A DNA stretch of 64,000 nt from Dichomitus squalens LYAD-421 SS1. Taxonomy: Eukaryota; Basidiomycota; Agaricomycetes; Polyporales; Polyporaceae. The stretch lies in the NCBI RefSeq assembly GCF_000275845.1, contig NW_006766931.1, positions 57,893 through 121,892 of the forward strand, in the 5' to 3' direction. Every line of letters begins with the position of its first letter. The stretch's first letter is position 1. Below are positions 10,857 through 22,912 of the stretch, piece by piece. Both the position numbers and the translations under genes were made by a program. The notes under the pieces are model-generated. The model did not search any database and was not told the origin of the DNA. It saw nothing but the letters and a program-made list of their open reading frames with translations.

Positions 10857-12673
10857 CGTTGCGCTCGGTAGTCAGGACACGGTGATACGACGCACGAAGA
10901 GGCGTTTGAAGGCTCCGGGAAGCTGTCGCCTGGGCCAGGAGCTGAGCGAGCAGATAGCCAGCGAGGAAGGATCGGGGCGGGGCGAGTGGGAACCTGGGAC
11001 TGATGTTGGACTATATACGTACCTCCGTACGCCACAGGCGTCAAGAGGCAAGCTTTTCCTACTAGCCGTTGCTTGTCCTATAGCAGGCGTGTGTGCGCGT
11101 GTGTCAGTCCAACTGGTCATGGTATGCCGACATCCGTGAATCACCGTTTCACACTTTCACAGCCGGCAAATATAGCCAGGGGCATGCGCACCTTGGCTTA
11201 ATATCGTGCCCACGCCCCCAATCGGACGCGATGGTCCTGTCCATAGATATAAGCCGACGAGAAGCAGGAGTCAGGAGACTGGGTCGACCCTGATATCTCC
11301 GGCGAACCATGGGCGAGTTAGGATCTTGCAGGAACCTTAGTCTTCGCCCATGCTTCGCCGGGTCAGGGCAGAGGTAGACTAACAGCGGCCATACGTGCTC
11401 TATTGGATTCTATAGTTGGGAGGATGGTCAGCCCAGCTGACACCCTGCGTGGAAGCAGTTGATTCGCGCTCGCCTGAGATTCACTAGAACGCGGTCGGCG
11501 CAGAGCTTATGCCCGGAAGTTCTCATCCTCTGCGGATGTAACAAGAACAGATCCATGTCGGAGCTCCAGCGATGTTGTCGGGATGCACCGACAATTCAAG
11601 GTGACCCGGCGACGAGGAGAGTAAGTACGAGCGTCGTTGAGGCCGGGGTGTGGGGAAATGTGGGAAGATTGCGGGGCGTTAGGGCTGGTGTTCTGATTTT
11701 CTCGTTACTTACAGTCTTTACGCTAGCTCCCTTTGCAATCGGCGCCTCGCCCGTTCTCCACCAATGAAGAGGCTGGATCTCACAGTTCTGAACCATATGC
11801 GAAAAGAATCTGTTCCGCAACCGGTGACTTGGTTCCTGAGATGTATGTATACTTCAGATGAGGAGACCTCCCTGAGCCGTTACCCAGTGCACACTCCGAA
11901 GGCAGTGTCAGTGTTCGTTATCGTCTTGGTCACGACGGTGGCAGAGTGCAAGCAGATCTACGCAGCACGTCTCATGGAAGGAGAGCTTACACGCGGTTAG
12001 CGAATGGTGGAGGCTAGCGCAACGCATACGTATGGGAACAAGCGCCTGAGTTCAATTGCGAAAGGTGACCAGCGCCATAATCAAGCAAAGCAAGATGTAT
12101 GCGCTCCACGGCGATCGCGACGCGGTACGAAATCTTGGCCATCCATATGTACAGATCTAGAGTCGCCACGGCGCCGCGTTTGTGTGCTCGCCGATCCGAT
12201 CGATCTCAATGGAGTACGTCGAAGCATAACGTCACATATTTGACAGGTCGTGCGTACATATGTGAAGGATGCATACTGCGAGCTCGAGCCCTGAGCTGGA
12301 TTAGCAACTACTCGTGATAGTTGTCTGAAGGACAGGCGCAAGGTCGGAGCGTAGCAAACAAATATGGGGACTACAAGGCAAGCCGTCGGCTCCCACAGGA
12401 ACAGTGCACTCGCGAGGCGTCATGTCGAGCGCAGATCTAGACGAAGGTCGAATGCACTATGACCTACGCATTCCATGTATAACAACTATTCAGAGAGGAA
12501 GTCGGACGTCACCGGCTCGAGCACTTGCAAACTCGGAGACCACCGCATCGCACCTGGTCTTCCTGCCGCACAACCTCCAACCCCGGGCGGGCACGCACGC
12601 CGCGAACATCTGTTGATGACCAGGAATGCATTCGAGATCCCCTTACGGGTTCAAGTTAATACGTCATAGAGTC
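10857..12673. other. intergenic, no gene recognised
   Basis: This holds the FNT promoter side and the 3' flank of F-box gene 1. Frames are short and without motifs. One at 11459-11767 ends in a hydrophobic stretch, but it lacks start context and homology that I recognise. Confidence 0.5.
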
Positions 12674-13747
12674 TCAAAGCTGCTTCTCGCTCTCCTTCGT
12701 CACCCACGGTCCTCGCTCCCCAACGGCGCGAGCCGTCCACTCCTTGATGAGCCATTCCGTCCAGTCCCGAAGGCCATCCACATCCGGCGACGCAATCACC
12801 GCAGGCACAAGAATTGCATCTAGGGAAGGACACTCCGTCTCGACCTGGCGCAAGCGCTCCACAACCGCCTCGAGAGGCTCGGCTTGCGTCTCATCGACCC
12901 CAGTCTCAGCACCCTTCAGCTTGGGTTGCACCACAAGAGCCACGAGGTCAGAGAAGGCTTGGGGCTTCCCCGACAACGCATCCCACAACGGGAGGCCCGC
13001 CAACACATCCGCACCCGAGATGCGCAGGTGAGTGAGGCGGGGAGCAACGGCATCCCAGAGCGGCAGCGTCGGACCCCAGTAGCCGCGAGCAAGATGCAGC
13101 CTCTCCAGGGCTGGGAATAGCGGAGACGCTGCGAGCTCCTCATAGGTAGGCGGCGTTCCACTTCCGCAGAAATCTGCATCCTTGGGCTCCATCCACGAAT
13201 ACGCCTTCTTGGGCGTGTACACGAAGAGAGCGTCCTCGTGCAGGAGGGTGAGCTCGCGCAGCGCAGGGAATTGTGGGCAGCGGACGAATGGCAGGACCAC
13301 CTCGGGGCACTGCAGGACGGCGAACGTCTCTAGATGCGAAGCAACAAGCTCGAAGAGGCGAGTGACCCGGGCGACGAAGCGTGTGTTCCAGTCGATCTTG
13401 GCCATCTGCCACGAGTGCCAGTCGCGCATGTGGAAGGATCCTTCGAGGATGATCATGTCGACTTCCCCAGGGAGGAACGTGAACAAGAGGTGGCGGACGC
13501 GCGGTGGATCGGTCGACGACGCTGCGGCATCGGCCAGCGCAGCTTCATACGCTGCCAGGAACTTCTCGATGCCCTTGATGTTAGAGAGCCTGACGGAGTG
13601 GAAGCGGTAGGGGGCGGAGACCGCTCGGAAGGAGCGAGAGATGCGGGATAGCGTTGCTCCAATGAAACCGCCGTCGGTATATGCGAATTTGAAAATATGG
13701 TGCCAGACGTCGATGGGGAGCGTGTCCACGGGAGATGCGGATGCCAT
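12674..13747 (-). CDS. F-box-like protein 1
   Basis: One uninterrupted frame of 357 residues from ATG 13747. An upstream in-frame ATG at 13804 would add 19 residues but falls before the domain. The N-terminus carries an F-box-like motif: LPIDVWHHIF, then TDGG, then SRSFRAVSAPYRFHSV. The remainder has repeated hydrophobic L..L patterns (FPALRELTLL, LFPALERLHL, LTHLRISG) like degenerate leucine-rich repeats. F-box proteins act as SCF ubiquitin-ligase adaptors. Agaricomycetes carry large, fast-evolving families with mostly unknown targets. It is a paralogue of the two genes at 24.5-27.7 kb, sharing the TDGG and RFHS blocks and the LPLW segment. It is transcribed divergently from the RhoGAP gene. 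Confidence 0.85.
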   Translation of the reverse strand: MASASPVDTLPIDVWHHIFKFAYTDGGFIGATLSRISRSFRAVSAPYRFHSVRLSNIKGIEKFLAAYEAALADAAASSTDPPRVRHLLFTFLPGEVDMIILEGSFHMRDWHSWQMAKIDWNTRFVARVTRLFELVASHLETFAVLQCPEVVLPFVRCPQFPALRELTLLHEDALFVYTPKKAYSWMEPKDADFCGSGTPPTYEELAASPLFPALERLHLARGYWGPTLPLWDAVAPRLTHLRISGADVLAGLPLWDALSGKPQAFSDLVALVVQPKLKGAETGVDETQAEPLEAVVERLRQVETECPSLDAILVPAVIASPDVDGLRDWTEWLIKEWTARAVGERGPWVTKESEKQL

Positions 13748-14998
13748 AGTGGGTTTCTGGTGGATGTGTCTGTAAAGGCGCGATGGGAGGGAGCTGAGGC
13801 GCATGCGCTGCCCACTTGTCGTCTGTTGCTGAGGCTAGTGTTTGAGTTTGAGGGTTTGCGAATATTGTTGACGGGCGGCGACTACGCCTGTCTTTTGTAC
13901 CGTCTTGGTGACCGCAGCAACGGTTACAATCGCTAGTTCTCACGTCCGAACGCGACAGCAAAGTTCCTTGGTAAAGCGAAGGCGGTTGCTCGGCTAACGG
14001 CTAGTATATGCGGGGCTGTGACGAAGCGGTCGGGCTGTTGTGTCGGTAATCCTAGGATTGTCGGCCGCTGGAAAGGCCGACTGGTACGGCAGCTAATAGG
14101 CCAGGCCCACGCGGACCTTGCGAACGGACACCTGCTGTTCCTGACTGCGTTCAATCCCGCCGACATAAGTAGCATAGGGACAGATTGATCTGCGGACAGC
14201 GCGCGGACGTGGAGGCCGTCAAGGTGGGGGGACCTGAGGAAGATCGCGATGGCGAAGCTGCCAACTGTACCTGCGATCTTCAAAATCAGCGCTCAGATTG
14301 ATGAGAAACGCAGAAAGAGTCAAAGTATTAGACTGACCACACATACAGCGTTCGCTCTGTTTACGTAGTGCAGGCTGTTGGCTTGCCTGGTGACTTAGCT
14401 TGATACACTGCACACCTTCGTCTAGGCCTGGCAAGGACTGGCACGATAGGCCGGTGTTATGTATCGCCCCGAATAGATTGTGAACCGCCTTAGATTAAAT
14501 ACTGCTATATCTCACAGGTCTACATCTGCCCCTATCTTCTATGACAGCGAAAGAATAGGGGCGATCGTGGTTGCCAACGCGAATTGGGCATCTAGATGTA
14601 CTTGTGCATTGTGCGAAGAGACTACGTCTGGGGGAGATTGGAAGCGATAGGTCAGAGGAGATGGTAGCAATGCCCGCGACGGAAGGTGCTCTAGAGTCGC
14701 AACTGAGATAAAAGTGAGAGTGTGGAAGTCGCGGGCGAAGTGGTCGATTGCTGGCTTGAAGCCGGGCGCCGTCGGTTGTCGGTACAGAAAGGGCGCTCTG
14801 CCCGCTACCGCCGTGAATCCTCCCCTTCGCCAGCGCGCAAACTGCTCTTCACCACCTCTGTACTATACCCTGAATACCCGACAGTCTCGCCCTTCATTTG
14901 GACTCCTTCATTACCGCCTCCCTGAGCACTCAAGCCATCGGAAAGATCTCTACGATACCGGATACCCACACAGTCAATCCCGCTCCTCCCTTTAGACC
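13748..14998. other. divergent promoter region, F-box 1 / RhoGAP
   Basis: About 1.25 kb separates the two start codons. No convincing gene is seen. Pyrimidine-rich leader sequence runs up to the RhoGAP ATG at 14999. Confidence 0.5.
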
Positions 14999-17900
14999 AT
15001 GTCTGCCGCCCCCGCACCCTCTTCACCCTCCTCCGCCCCAGAACCTGCCCAATCAACACCCGTCAAGGACAAATTTGCGCAAGCAACAGTCGCAAAGGAT
15101 GCCCCATCCACTCCCACGCAAAAACAGACTGTGGAAAGCGAAAATGTCCCGCCAACACCGGAAGTCCGCCTGAACGGCCGGCGCACATCGACGAGCAGCG
15201 TCACCGCCACACCGAGTCGCGATGGTCCAGGAGGAGGTGATGGCTGGGGTTCGAACTTCTGGGTCACTCTTGTAGACCCGCAGGTACGTCCGCGCTCTAT
15301 GTCCTGACGCTGGTCAGATCGTATTTGTGATGCCAGGCATCGCTGATCTTTGTTGCTCGTCCTCGGTACTTTTTGACGCGTTTCGTCTTACAACTCAAAA
15401 TACTAAACATGAAAAGACTCAAGTGTCATTCTTCGCATGCCCGGCCACGGGCGAAGTTAGCTGGGACCCTCCGGCCGGACACTTTCTGTGAGCAGTCTTT
15501 TTCCGGATTATGTGGTTGGCCGAAGTATGCTGAACGGGCCGTCGTGCCTTTTGCGACCAGACTGCCCCCGAGTCCAGAGGGCGAATGGTGGGAGATGTTC
15601 GACGAAGCGAGCGGCCTGCCATATTACTATCAGACAAAGACCGGCGAGACCGTCTGGGAGCGACCGAACGCCTTCGTAATCCCGCTCGGGGTCCTCCAAA
15701 ACACCGCCCTCACGCGCAGATTGTCCCTCGTTAACCGCGGCCCTCAACAGCCTCGCACCAGCTTCGACACCAGAAACGGATCGCACCCTACCTCCGGGAC
15801 GCCGACGAGCGAACGCTCCCCCTACCGCCGCTCGCGCTCGTACGTGAACGACAGAGAGGGTGGGTTTGCCAATGGGCATGGTCACGGGACAAAAGGCACA
15901 GGCTCTCCTACCCAAGCTCGTCGATCGCATTCCTCGACGCGCAGTTCTCCAGGACGGACACAGGCCGCGCACGCGGGATCGAATCAATCTTCTCGACCAG
16001 GGTCTTCTGGGAGGCGCTCCGTCCAGAGCCCGCGCAAGTCGACGTCCAGCGCTGAGCACCTCCACCATAGCTCGGGGTCTCAAGGCGGTCCCCTCGCGTA
16101 CGAGCGTGGTCATCCTCTTGCGCCTATACCTGGCTCTCCGTACAACACCGATGCTGCCCCTTCGCCCGCGCCCTCGACCGACGGTCGCCCGTCCACGAGT
16201 GGTACTCCCGTCAACGGTAGACCCGCGTCGAAGCGAGACAATCTGCGCGAAAGCGACGAGCCGAATACCGCTCGCTCGCGCGCCAAGTCGTCCTCGTACA
16301 TGCAGTACCGCGCTCCACAGCCACAGAGCCTGACAGCCGCGCTTGAGATGATCGCTCTCTCCAGCTCGCAGTCGTCGTCTGCCCCGAGTTCGCAGGACAA
16401 GCAGGGTGGCTCGGAACACGGGCACGGCTCGCGTTCAGTCCCGATCACGCCGTTGCACGAGTCCCCGCGGAAGATGAAGATCAACACCGACCCGAAGCTG
16501 CTCAGCGGTGCTTCGCTGTCCGATGGCATGAGCACGCCCGACACGCCTCTTCGCTTCAAGTTCAAAGGGCTCGGGAAGGACAAGGGGAGCATGCCGCCTT
16601 CACCGACCCGGCCTCAGCTCGTCGCGCCACAGCCGAGACGGAGCGTGTCGAGTCCGGTACCGGTTCAGATACGAGGAAAGGAGATTGGCAACCCTGTGCT
16701 CAATCCTGGTATGGGCAGTCGTTTGAGATGTCTGTGTGGGCCAGTCTGACGTGGCCATGTGTCGTGACGCAGAGGCGAGTCGGCATATGAGCCAGCTCGT
16801 GGACCGGAACGGAAGCACACCAATCCCTGTCAACATCTACGACAAGACAGCGCGGACGTCCTCGCTGAACACTGGGTACGTGCATGCACGAGTCCCCCCG
16901 TGAGCGACCCAACTTATTCAGAACGTAGGAAGTACCTCGTCCTCCCACACGACCTGGCGTCCGACATCCAGCAATTTGCGGAATCTGAGTTTGCGAAGCA
17001 GTACTTCTCCACACATCGGACCGGATTCATCTTCAAGCGCACAGTGCCAGTCTCTGAGATCATGACATGGCAGAAGGTGTGTCCATCGGCGTAATCCTCA
17101 TGTATCGCTTCTCCATCTCCAGACTGCCCACGTAGGCCCCGATTACTTCACCATTGTTACACATGAAGCGCGAACTGCACAAGGATGCCGTGAAGACCTT
17201 CCGCGTCATCCAGCGTATCATGGGGGACCGAGAGCGCGACAGGCCCGGTGGCGTGTCGCCGATCAGTCCGCTCGCGTCGACGGTATCGGTCGCGTCTGGC
17301 ATGTCGAAGTCGCTCTTGGAGGAAGAACGTTGGTTACTAAGTGTCGGCTTGAGTTATGGAGAGCTTCGAGACGAGATTTACTGTCAGGTAATGAAGCAGC
17401 TCAATGGCAATCCGAACACGTACGTAGCCACTACTGCTGGCCTCGAGTGCTCGATTGACATGGTGACTGTAGGGAGAGCGTCTTCAGGGGATGGCAGCTA
17501 CTCTGTGTACTGCTCGTAACGTTTCCGCCGTCGAAGAACTTCGAGGCGTACTTGCGATCATACATTCAGCAAGCGACCACGCAGCAAGAAGGTCGTGTGG
17601 ATGTCATGGCGAAATACTGCTTGCGAAGACTAGCGTATATCTCCAAGAAGGGTCCTCGAGGAAAGCCCCCCAGCGCGGCTGAAATCGAAACAGCATCAGT
17701 GAGTAACGGCTGCCGCCATGTCTTAAAGTTCCATTTGCTCACGGCGAACAACAGGATGCTGCTTTCCATCCTTCCATCTTCGGGGAAGCCCTGGACACCG
17801 TCTATAGGTTACAAGAGCGTAACTACCCCGACAAGAAGGTTCCCATCATCCTCCCCTTCCTTGCCGACGGTATCCTCGCACTCGGTGGCACGAAGTCGGA

Positions 17901-18514
17901 AGGCATCTTTCGCATCCCTGGTGACGGGGACCTGGTTTCAGACCTCAAGCTTCGTATCGACAAGGGCTACTACAGTCTCGACACCATCGACGACCCTCAC
18001 GTCCTGGCTTCCCTGCTTAAGTTGTGGCTGAGGGAGTTAATCGACCCGCTCGTCCCCGATGAGCTCTACAACGATTGCATCACCAAATCGCACGATCCGG
18101 ACGCCTGTGTGCAGATCGTACAGCGACTGCCGACGATTAACCGACGTGTCGTTCTCTTCGTGATTAGCTTCCTGCAGCTTTTCCTGGAAGACAAGGTTCA
18201 GGTCGTCACCAAGATGACGAGCGCTAATCTGGCGCTTGTCATGGCTCCGAACTTGTTAAGGTGTAACTCGGAATCAATGGCGGTAGTATACACTAACTCT
18301 GCGTAAGTTTTCTGTTACCAAGGCATCAACATGACTGTGTACTAACATTCCGTACAGGTACGAGCAGCGCTTCGTGCACAGCCTTCTCCTACACCTCAAA
18401 TGTGACCAGGTCGACCCCGACTTCGTCCCTGTCCACGGACACGGTGCTATCTCTGCCACACCATCTGCCCCCCGCCGCTCGACGAACAAACGCACTAATC
18501 GTCCCAATCATTAG
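14999..18514 (+). CDS. WW-WW-MyTH4-RhoGAP protein (ARHGAP39/Vilse-like)
   Basis: Nine exons: 14999-15283, 15417-15487, 15561-16708, 16773-16875, 16929-17076, 17136-17419, 17473-17698, 17755-18302 and 18358-18514, giving 989 residues. Two WW domains lie near residues 86-117 (split by intron 1, ending GEVSWDPPAG) and 126-156 (GEWWEMFDE to GETVWERPN). A Ser-rich, probably disordered linker follows. Then comes a MyTH4 domain at about 540-755, with APITSPLL, KTFRVIQRIMGD and the ESVFRGWQLLCVL segment. The RhoGAP domain starts at about 765; its arginine finger is R808 in SEGIFRIPG, and it ends with TSANLALVMAPNLLR. This order matches animal ARHGAP39. It should stimulate GTP hydrolysis on Rho/Cdc42/Rac at polarity sites, with WW domains binding proline motifs. 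Confidence 0.92.
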
Positions 18515-20664
18515 TCTCCCAACTGTACATGCATAGCTCCGACCTCCGGACGTCACTGATATCCTAATCTATCCACTGATATACCAGTAATACCGTTCAT
18601 TGCCGCCAATGTTGTTCTCAGTACTGTCCTTCCCAGGTCTTAGCGCACTCGTACTCAATCATACACAGATCAGCACGCTCTCTCTTGTTGTAGCATTCAC
18701 TCTCACTCCTGCTCCTCTCAATCTCCATCGACGTATCCACCATCTTCGCATCATCTTCACATCGCAGTCGTACATACTGCCAAGCGCGTAATCCCATGCA
18801 TTCACTGTACACATCAGCATGCGTCCTCCATCCTCTTGTTCATTTGCATTCTTCTTTCTGCTCTAGGATCAACTCTAGTCTGGATGGATGGTTCGCGGTT
18901 TTCTTCTGTATCTGTCAGCTTTTCTTCATGTTCATGTTCATCTTGGAGCTCTTCAATCTAGATGTGGTACGAACGGTGGATCGTCTCGCCGCACTCAGGC
19001 TAGGTTGTCTGGCTGTACGTCTGCAGAATCCGACATCATACCAACCTTACCTCCTGCGACACCAGTTCACGCTACCCGTAGTTAGAGGCACGCTAGCCAC
19101 TCGTGCCATGTCTAGCACCACCTGCCTCTGTCGGCCCGACACGAGAAACGGCGTCACGGACGTCCTGCTTTGTCTGCACGCTATATCATGATCTCAAGGC
19201 GTGGAGTACGAGTGTAGCCTTCACCATCCTGTCCTGCCGGGTTATCTCGCGTTGTACCTGCTCAAATCGACCAACGTAGTTAGTACGACTGTTGCGTTCC
19301 GTCCAGCGATGACATCAGGGGTGGTCAATCGTTGAGGTCACTGGTCATTGGCACGTTATGAAAGTGCTCACGGACCTCCCTCGGCAATCCAACTCTCGAA
19401 GATGTAGTCCAGCTTGCGGTGCGGCGAGTGATCCTACACCGCAGCAGATGCTGAGACACCTTATCGCTATCGAGGTCCCACCGCCGCAGATCGGTCGCAG
19501 CTGCCTGTGTGCATCTGATCGCTCAGGAAATTCTGGCATCAATGTCATCACATGCCTCAACGTTGGCAGCTCCCACCTCCCGGGGTTCTCCTGGGGGGAA
19601 GTGTATGGCTGTACACTACAATACGGGATATGAGATTCGTTAGGAAAGAAGAACCCCATGGCGGAAAAACCAACTATGTCTGTGCGGGGATGAACTCGGT
19701 CGACGTCGTAGCACGACACTGATCCCGTCGTGTGCGCAAGCATGGTATGCGCGATCCTCGCTCGAGACTTTGGGGTTGGGAAAACTGGAGCTTCTATGAG
19801 CGAGCACTGCATACGTCTACAGCCTGCAATGATCACTGTCACACTTTGACGTTGAATGATGTCAGCGTACTGGGTGCAAGTTAGGACGACTTACCTCTTG
19901 CATGTTCCACCTGCCTGAAATAATGCATCGTGTTGTCAGATAAGTATTGTTGGAGAATAGCGGCCGATGCATACCAGTGCTCCAGATGCGGTATCTCCGA
20001 TATCTGTGAGGTGATGGCGCCAATGGTCTGAGCAAAGATCGTCTGGTAAACCTTCCCGGGATTCGTGATTGAGCATCGCGGCCTCAACATGTATCCGACC
20101 CAGCCGTTAGTTGCGGACAGAGCGCTGGTGTGGTCTCATCAAGAGGGGTGGTGCTCACGACAGCAGTATCTAGGCCTTTTGCTAGCTGGCACATCTCGTC
20201 TATAACCTTGTCCACATTGCGGCATGCGATTATCTTGTGGGAGGGCGAGAGTCAGAGAGCAAATGCTAGAGATCTACGGAATAGAGCAGAGGCTGATATC
20301 AGTGTCTCCCCTTTCGGCACACGGCGGGATTTGCACGCGTGTTTTCGGGGTTTCCGCATAGCACGACGATCACGGCAGCAGCGCGTTACAAGAGACTGCA
20401 GCCGTCCGCAACCACCCCGCCGAACGTTCGGACCCACACGTACCGGAGACGACAGCGTTCCACGCCGGTGTCGTGGCATGGTATATGGCGCTGAGAGGGG
20501 ATAGCCATGGCAGCGATTCGCCCGTGCATCAGCTTCTCCTGTTCCCATCACCGGACACCCGAACGCAGCTGCACCTCCTCAAAACGTCTTGACTGGGTCC
20601 GCTTCACCCTACTCGAACATTCACTTGCCTCTGACTTGCCTTCTTTCCATCGACATCTGGCGCT
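18515..20664. other. intergenic with one possible gene remnant
   Basis: The left part is probably the RhoGAP 3' UTR. On the minus strand at about 19881-20260 two short frames look spliced: one reading HKIIACRNVDKVIDEM ends at a GTGAGC donor, and one reads IFAQTIGAITSQISEI. I do not recognise the family. The remnant has no clear start or end, and I treat it as a decayed gene fragment. Confidence 0.35.
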
Positions 20665-22912
20665 ATGACCCGATCCCTTGACACACCCGACCCCCTGGCC
20701 GCCGCTATCGAGCCTCCAGAGAATGAGACGCCTGCTGAGCGATGGGCTAGGGAGCAGGCAGAGGCAGAGGCTCGCAGGATCAGCGAGCAAATCGACGACC
20801 AAATCAAAGCGGAGAAGCTGGCTATGAGGAAGCGGAAGCCACCAATCAAGGTCCTCCTTCTGGGCCAGAGTGAGAGTGGGAAGTCTACAACGGTCAAGAG
20901 TGAGTAGGACTCAGTTACCATGAAGAGTGCTGGGTTTGACGCCACGGCGCAGACTTCCAGATGGCGTACGCATATTCGTCGTTCCTGGCTGAACGTGCAG
21001 CATGGCGTGCCGTGATCCATCTGAACCTCGTCCGCTCCGTGACATCTATTATGAACATCCTTGCGCAAGAGTTCCCTGCTAGTTCTACCCCACTCGACAA
21101 CGAACCTCCATTGAACCCTCTCGAAGAAGACGACGACGAAGACGACAAAGCATCTGTTGCCCCAACGGCTTCCCTCCTCGACGAGACACATAACCTCCTT
21201 ATTCGCCGCCTCTCGCCGTTACGCGACGCACAGCGCGCCCTCGAACGTAGTTTGGGCGCTGCATCTAACGAGGAAGTCAACGGTGGGCACGGCAGCGCCG
21301 CTCCTTGGGAGAGCGCGAAGTTCCGCCCCCGAGAGTTCGCCGTAACCAGCCGGAGCGGATGGAAGGCTGCGCTGAACCGCGTACGTGGAATGAGAGACGA
21401 CGCCGATAACGGCAAGGGAGGAGCGACTGAACGCCCCAAGGTGCGCAGCGTCGTTCGATTGTGCTGCTGGCAGTGCTCAGTATTCTCCAGCACCAACACC
21501 GCGCCTCCATCACCCGCACGTCCGAGGCTCGCAATTCTGACTCCAGGCACGAGCTGGAGGGAACTGAACTCGGTGTTGAACGTGCCGCGGAGGTCATCAC
21601 ATCGTGTGCGAGCGACATGCACGCTCTTTGGACAGACACCGCCGTCAGGGCAGTACTTGACAAGCGAGGGGTGAGACCCGAAGAATGGCCCGGCTTGTGA
21701 GTGCGGCACCTCTCGTACGCGCCCAAATGTGTTCTCACCCCTTTGTGATTCACAGCTTCCTGAACGATGTCAAGCGCGTCGCCGACAAGGACTATCAGCC
21801 GTCAGATGACGATGTCGTTCGTGCACGGTTGCGGACCATGGGCGTCCAGGAGCACCGATTCATCTTCGAGAAAGGTCAGAATCATGCCTTATTGTCTCAT
21901 GCTACCGCTCAACGGGTACCCGCAGGTTCTGAGACCGGTCGCGAATGGCTGATTTACGATGTGGGCGGTGCGCGCTCTCTGGTACGTGCTCATCGCGAAC
22001 ACGCGCAGACTTCCATTCTCACCGATCGTTAGCGGCACGCATGGTACCCTTACTTCGACGACATCAACGCCATCATATTCCTCGCGCCGATCAGCTGCTT
22101 TGACGAGACCCTCGCAGAAGACAAGAGAGTGAATCGTCTTCAGGACAGCATGCAGCTCTGGAAGGCCGTCTGTTCCACTAAGCTGTTAGCGAAAGTTCAG
22201 CTCATTCTGGCAAGTATCTCCGACACTCGTGCTCCCCGTGATCCACGAATGCTGACCCGGGGCCCGCTCATGATGCAGTTCTTGAACAAATGCGATCTTC
22301 TGCAAAAGAAGCTTGCGCGCGGCGTCCGCGTAGTCGATTGGATCCCAACCTATCACGACAGGCCAAACGACGCGCCGTCAGCAGCGAAGTGTACGTAGAC
22401 GGTCTCCTCATGTTATTTTAGCTCAGCTCTCTGAATTGACTGTTCGCGCCCGATATACCGCAGACTTCCGCGGGCAGTTCAAAGATGCGCTCACCAAGTA
22501 CTCGCCGGAGCCGCGCAGCTTTTACTCCTATCTCACGTCCGTCGTGGTGAGTTAGATTCCATTGCTGGGCCGTCAGTTTCTTCGCGTCTATCTGGTCACT
22601 TGCCCAAGCTTCTTGAGGGCGTGCCTCACTGCCGCGTCTTTTGCTCCCACGAGATGCCAACTCTGTGACCAAGGGGCTGCCAGCATCACGTTAACCCGCA
22701 ATTTATGCGATTTGGCTCGATTCATGACTTGGTGCCGTCTGTCAATCACATGTTGATATCTTCTCGTTGCGCAGGACACCCAAGCCACAGCTATTCAAGT
22801 TGCAGCAGGTACGTTCTTGTCCCTCACCCCTTACAGGCTGTTGTATTGACATGGTTTCCCAGTTCGTGAAGGAATTCAGCGGAACCACTTGAAGGACGCC
22901 GATATCCTTTGA
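20665..22912 (+). CDS. atypical heterotrimeric G-protein alpha subunit
   Basis: Ten exons: 20665-20899, 20953-21440, 21491-21696, 21756-21874, 21926-21981, 22033-22209, 22279-22390, 22464-22546, 22775-22808 and 22863-22912, giving 519 residues. That is much longer than the usual 350-360. G1 is GQSESGKST (67-75). Switch I retains arginine (VVRARLRTMG). G3 reads DVGGAR (361-366). G4 is NKCD (430-433). The helical domain carries a large insert with an acidic run (EEDDDEDD). The protein lacks an N-terminal MG..S myristoylation start. The G5 TCAT block is altered to DTQAT, and the tail ends in KDADIL. Intron 6 is GC-AG. It should bind guanine nucleotides, but with abnormal hydrolysis because the catalytic Gln is Ala365. 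Such divergent subunits are known in basidiomycetes. Confidence 0.92.
22210..22278 (+). other. GC-AG intron in the G-alpha gene
   Basis: Exon 6 ends in KVQLIL and exon 7 resumes FLNKCDLL, the expected continuous G4 region. The only donor that fits is GCAAGT at 22210, paired with TGCAG at 22274-22278. The other introns I rebuilt here use GT. Confidence 0.8.

Noticed and set aside
15508..16425. 305-codon minus-strand ORF opposite the RhoGAP linker
   Set aside because: It is a shadow of the Ser/Arg-rich coding exon; the plus strand carries the WW-MyTH4-RhoGAP frame.
20915..21709. 264-codon minus-strand ORF opposite the G-alpha gene
   Set aside because: Overlaps exons with clear G-alpha motifs on the plus strand; Ser-run composition is typical of an antisense reading.
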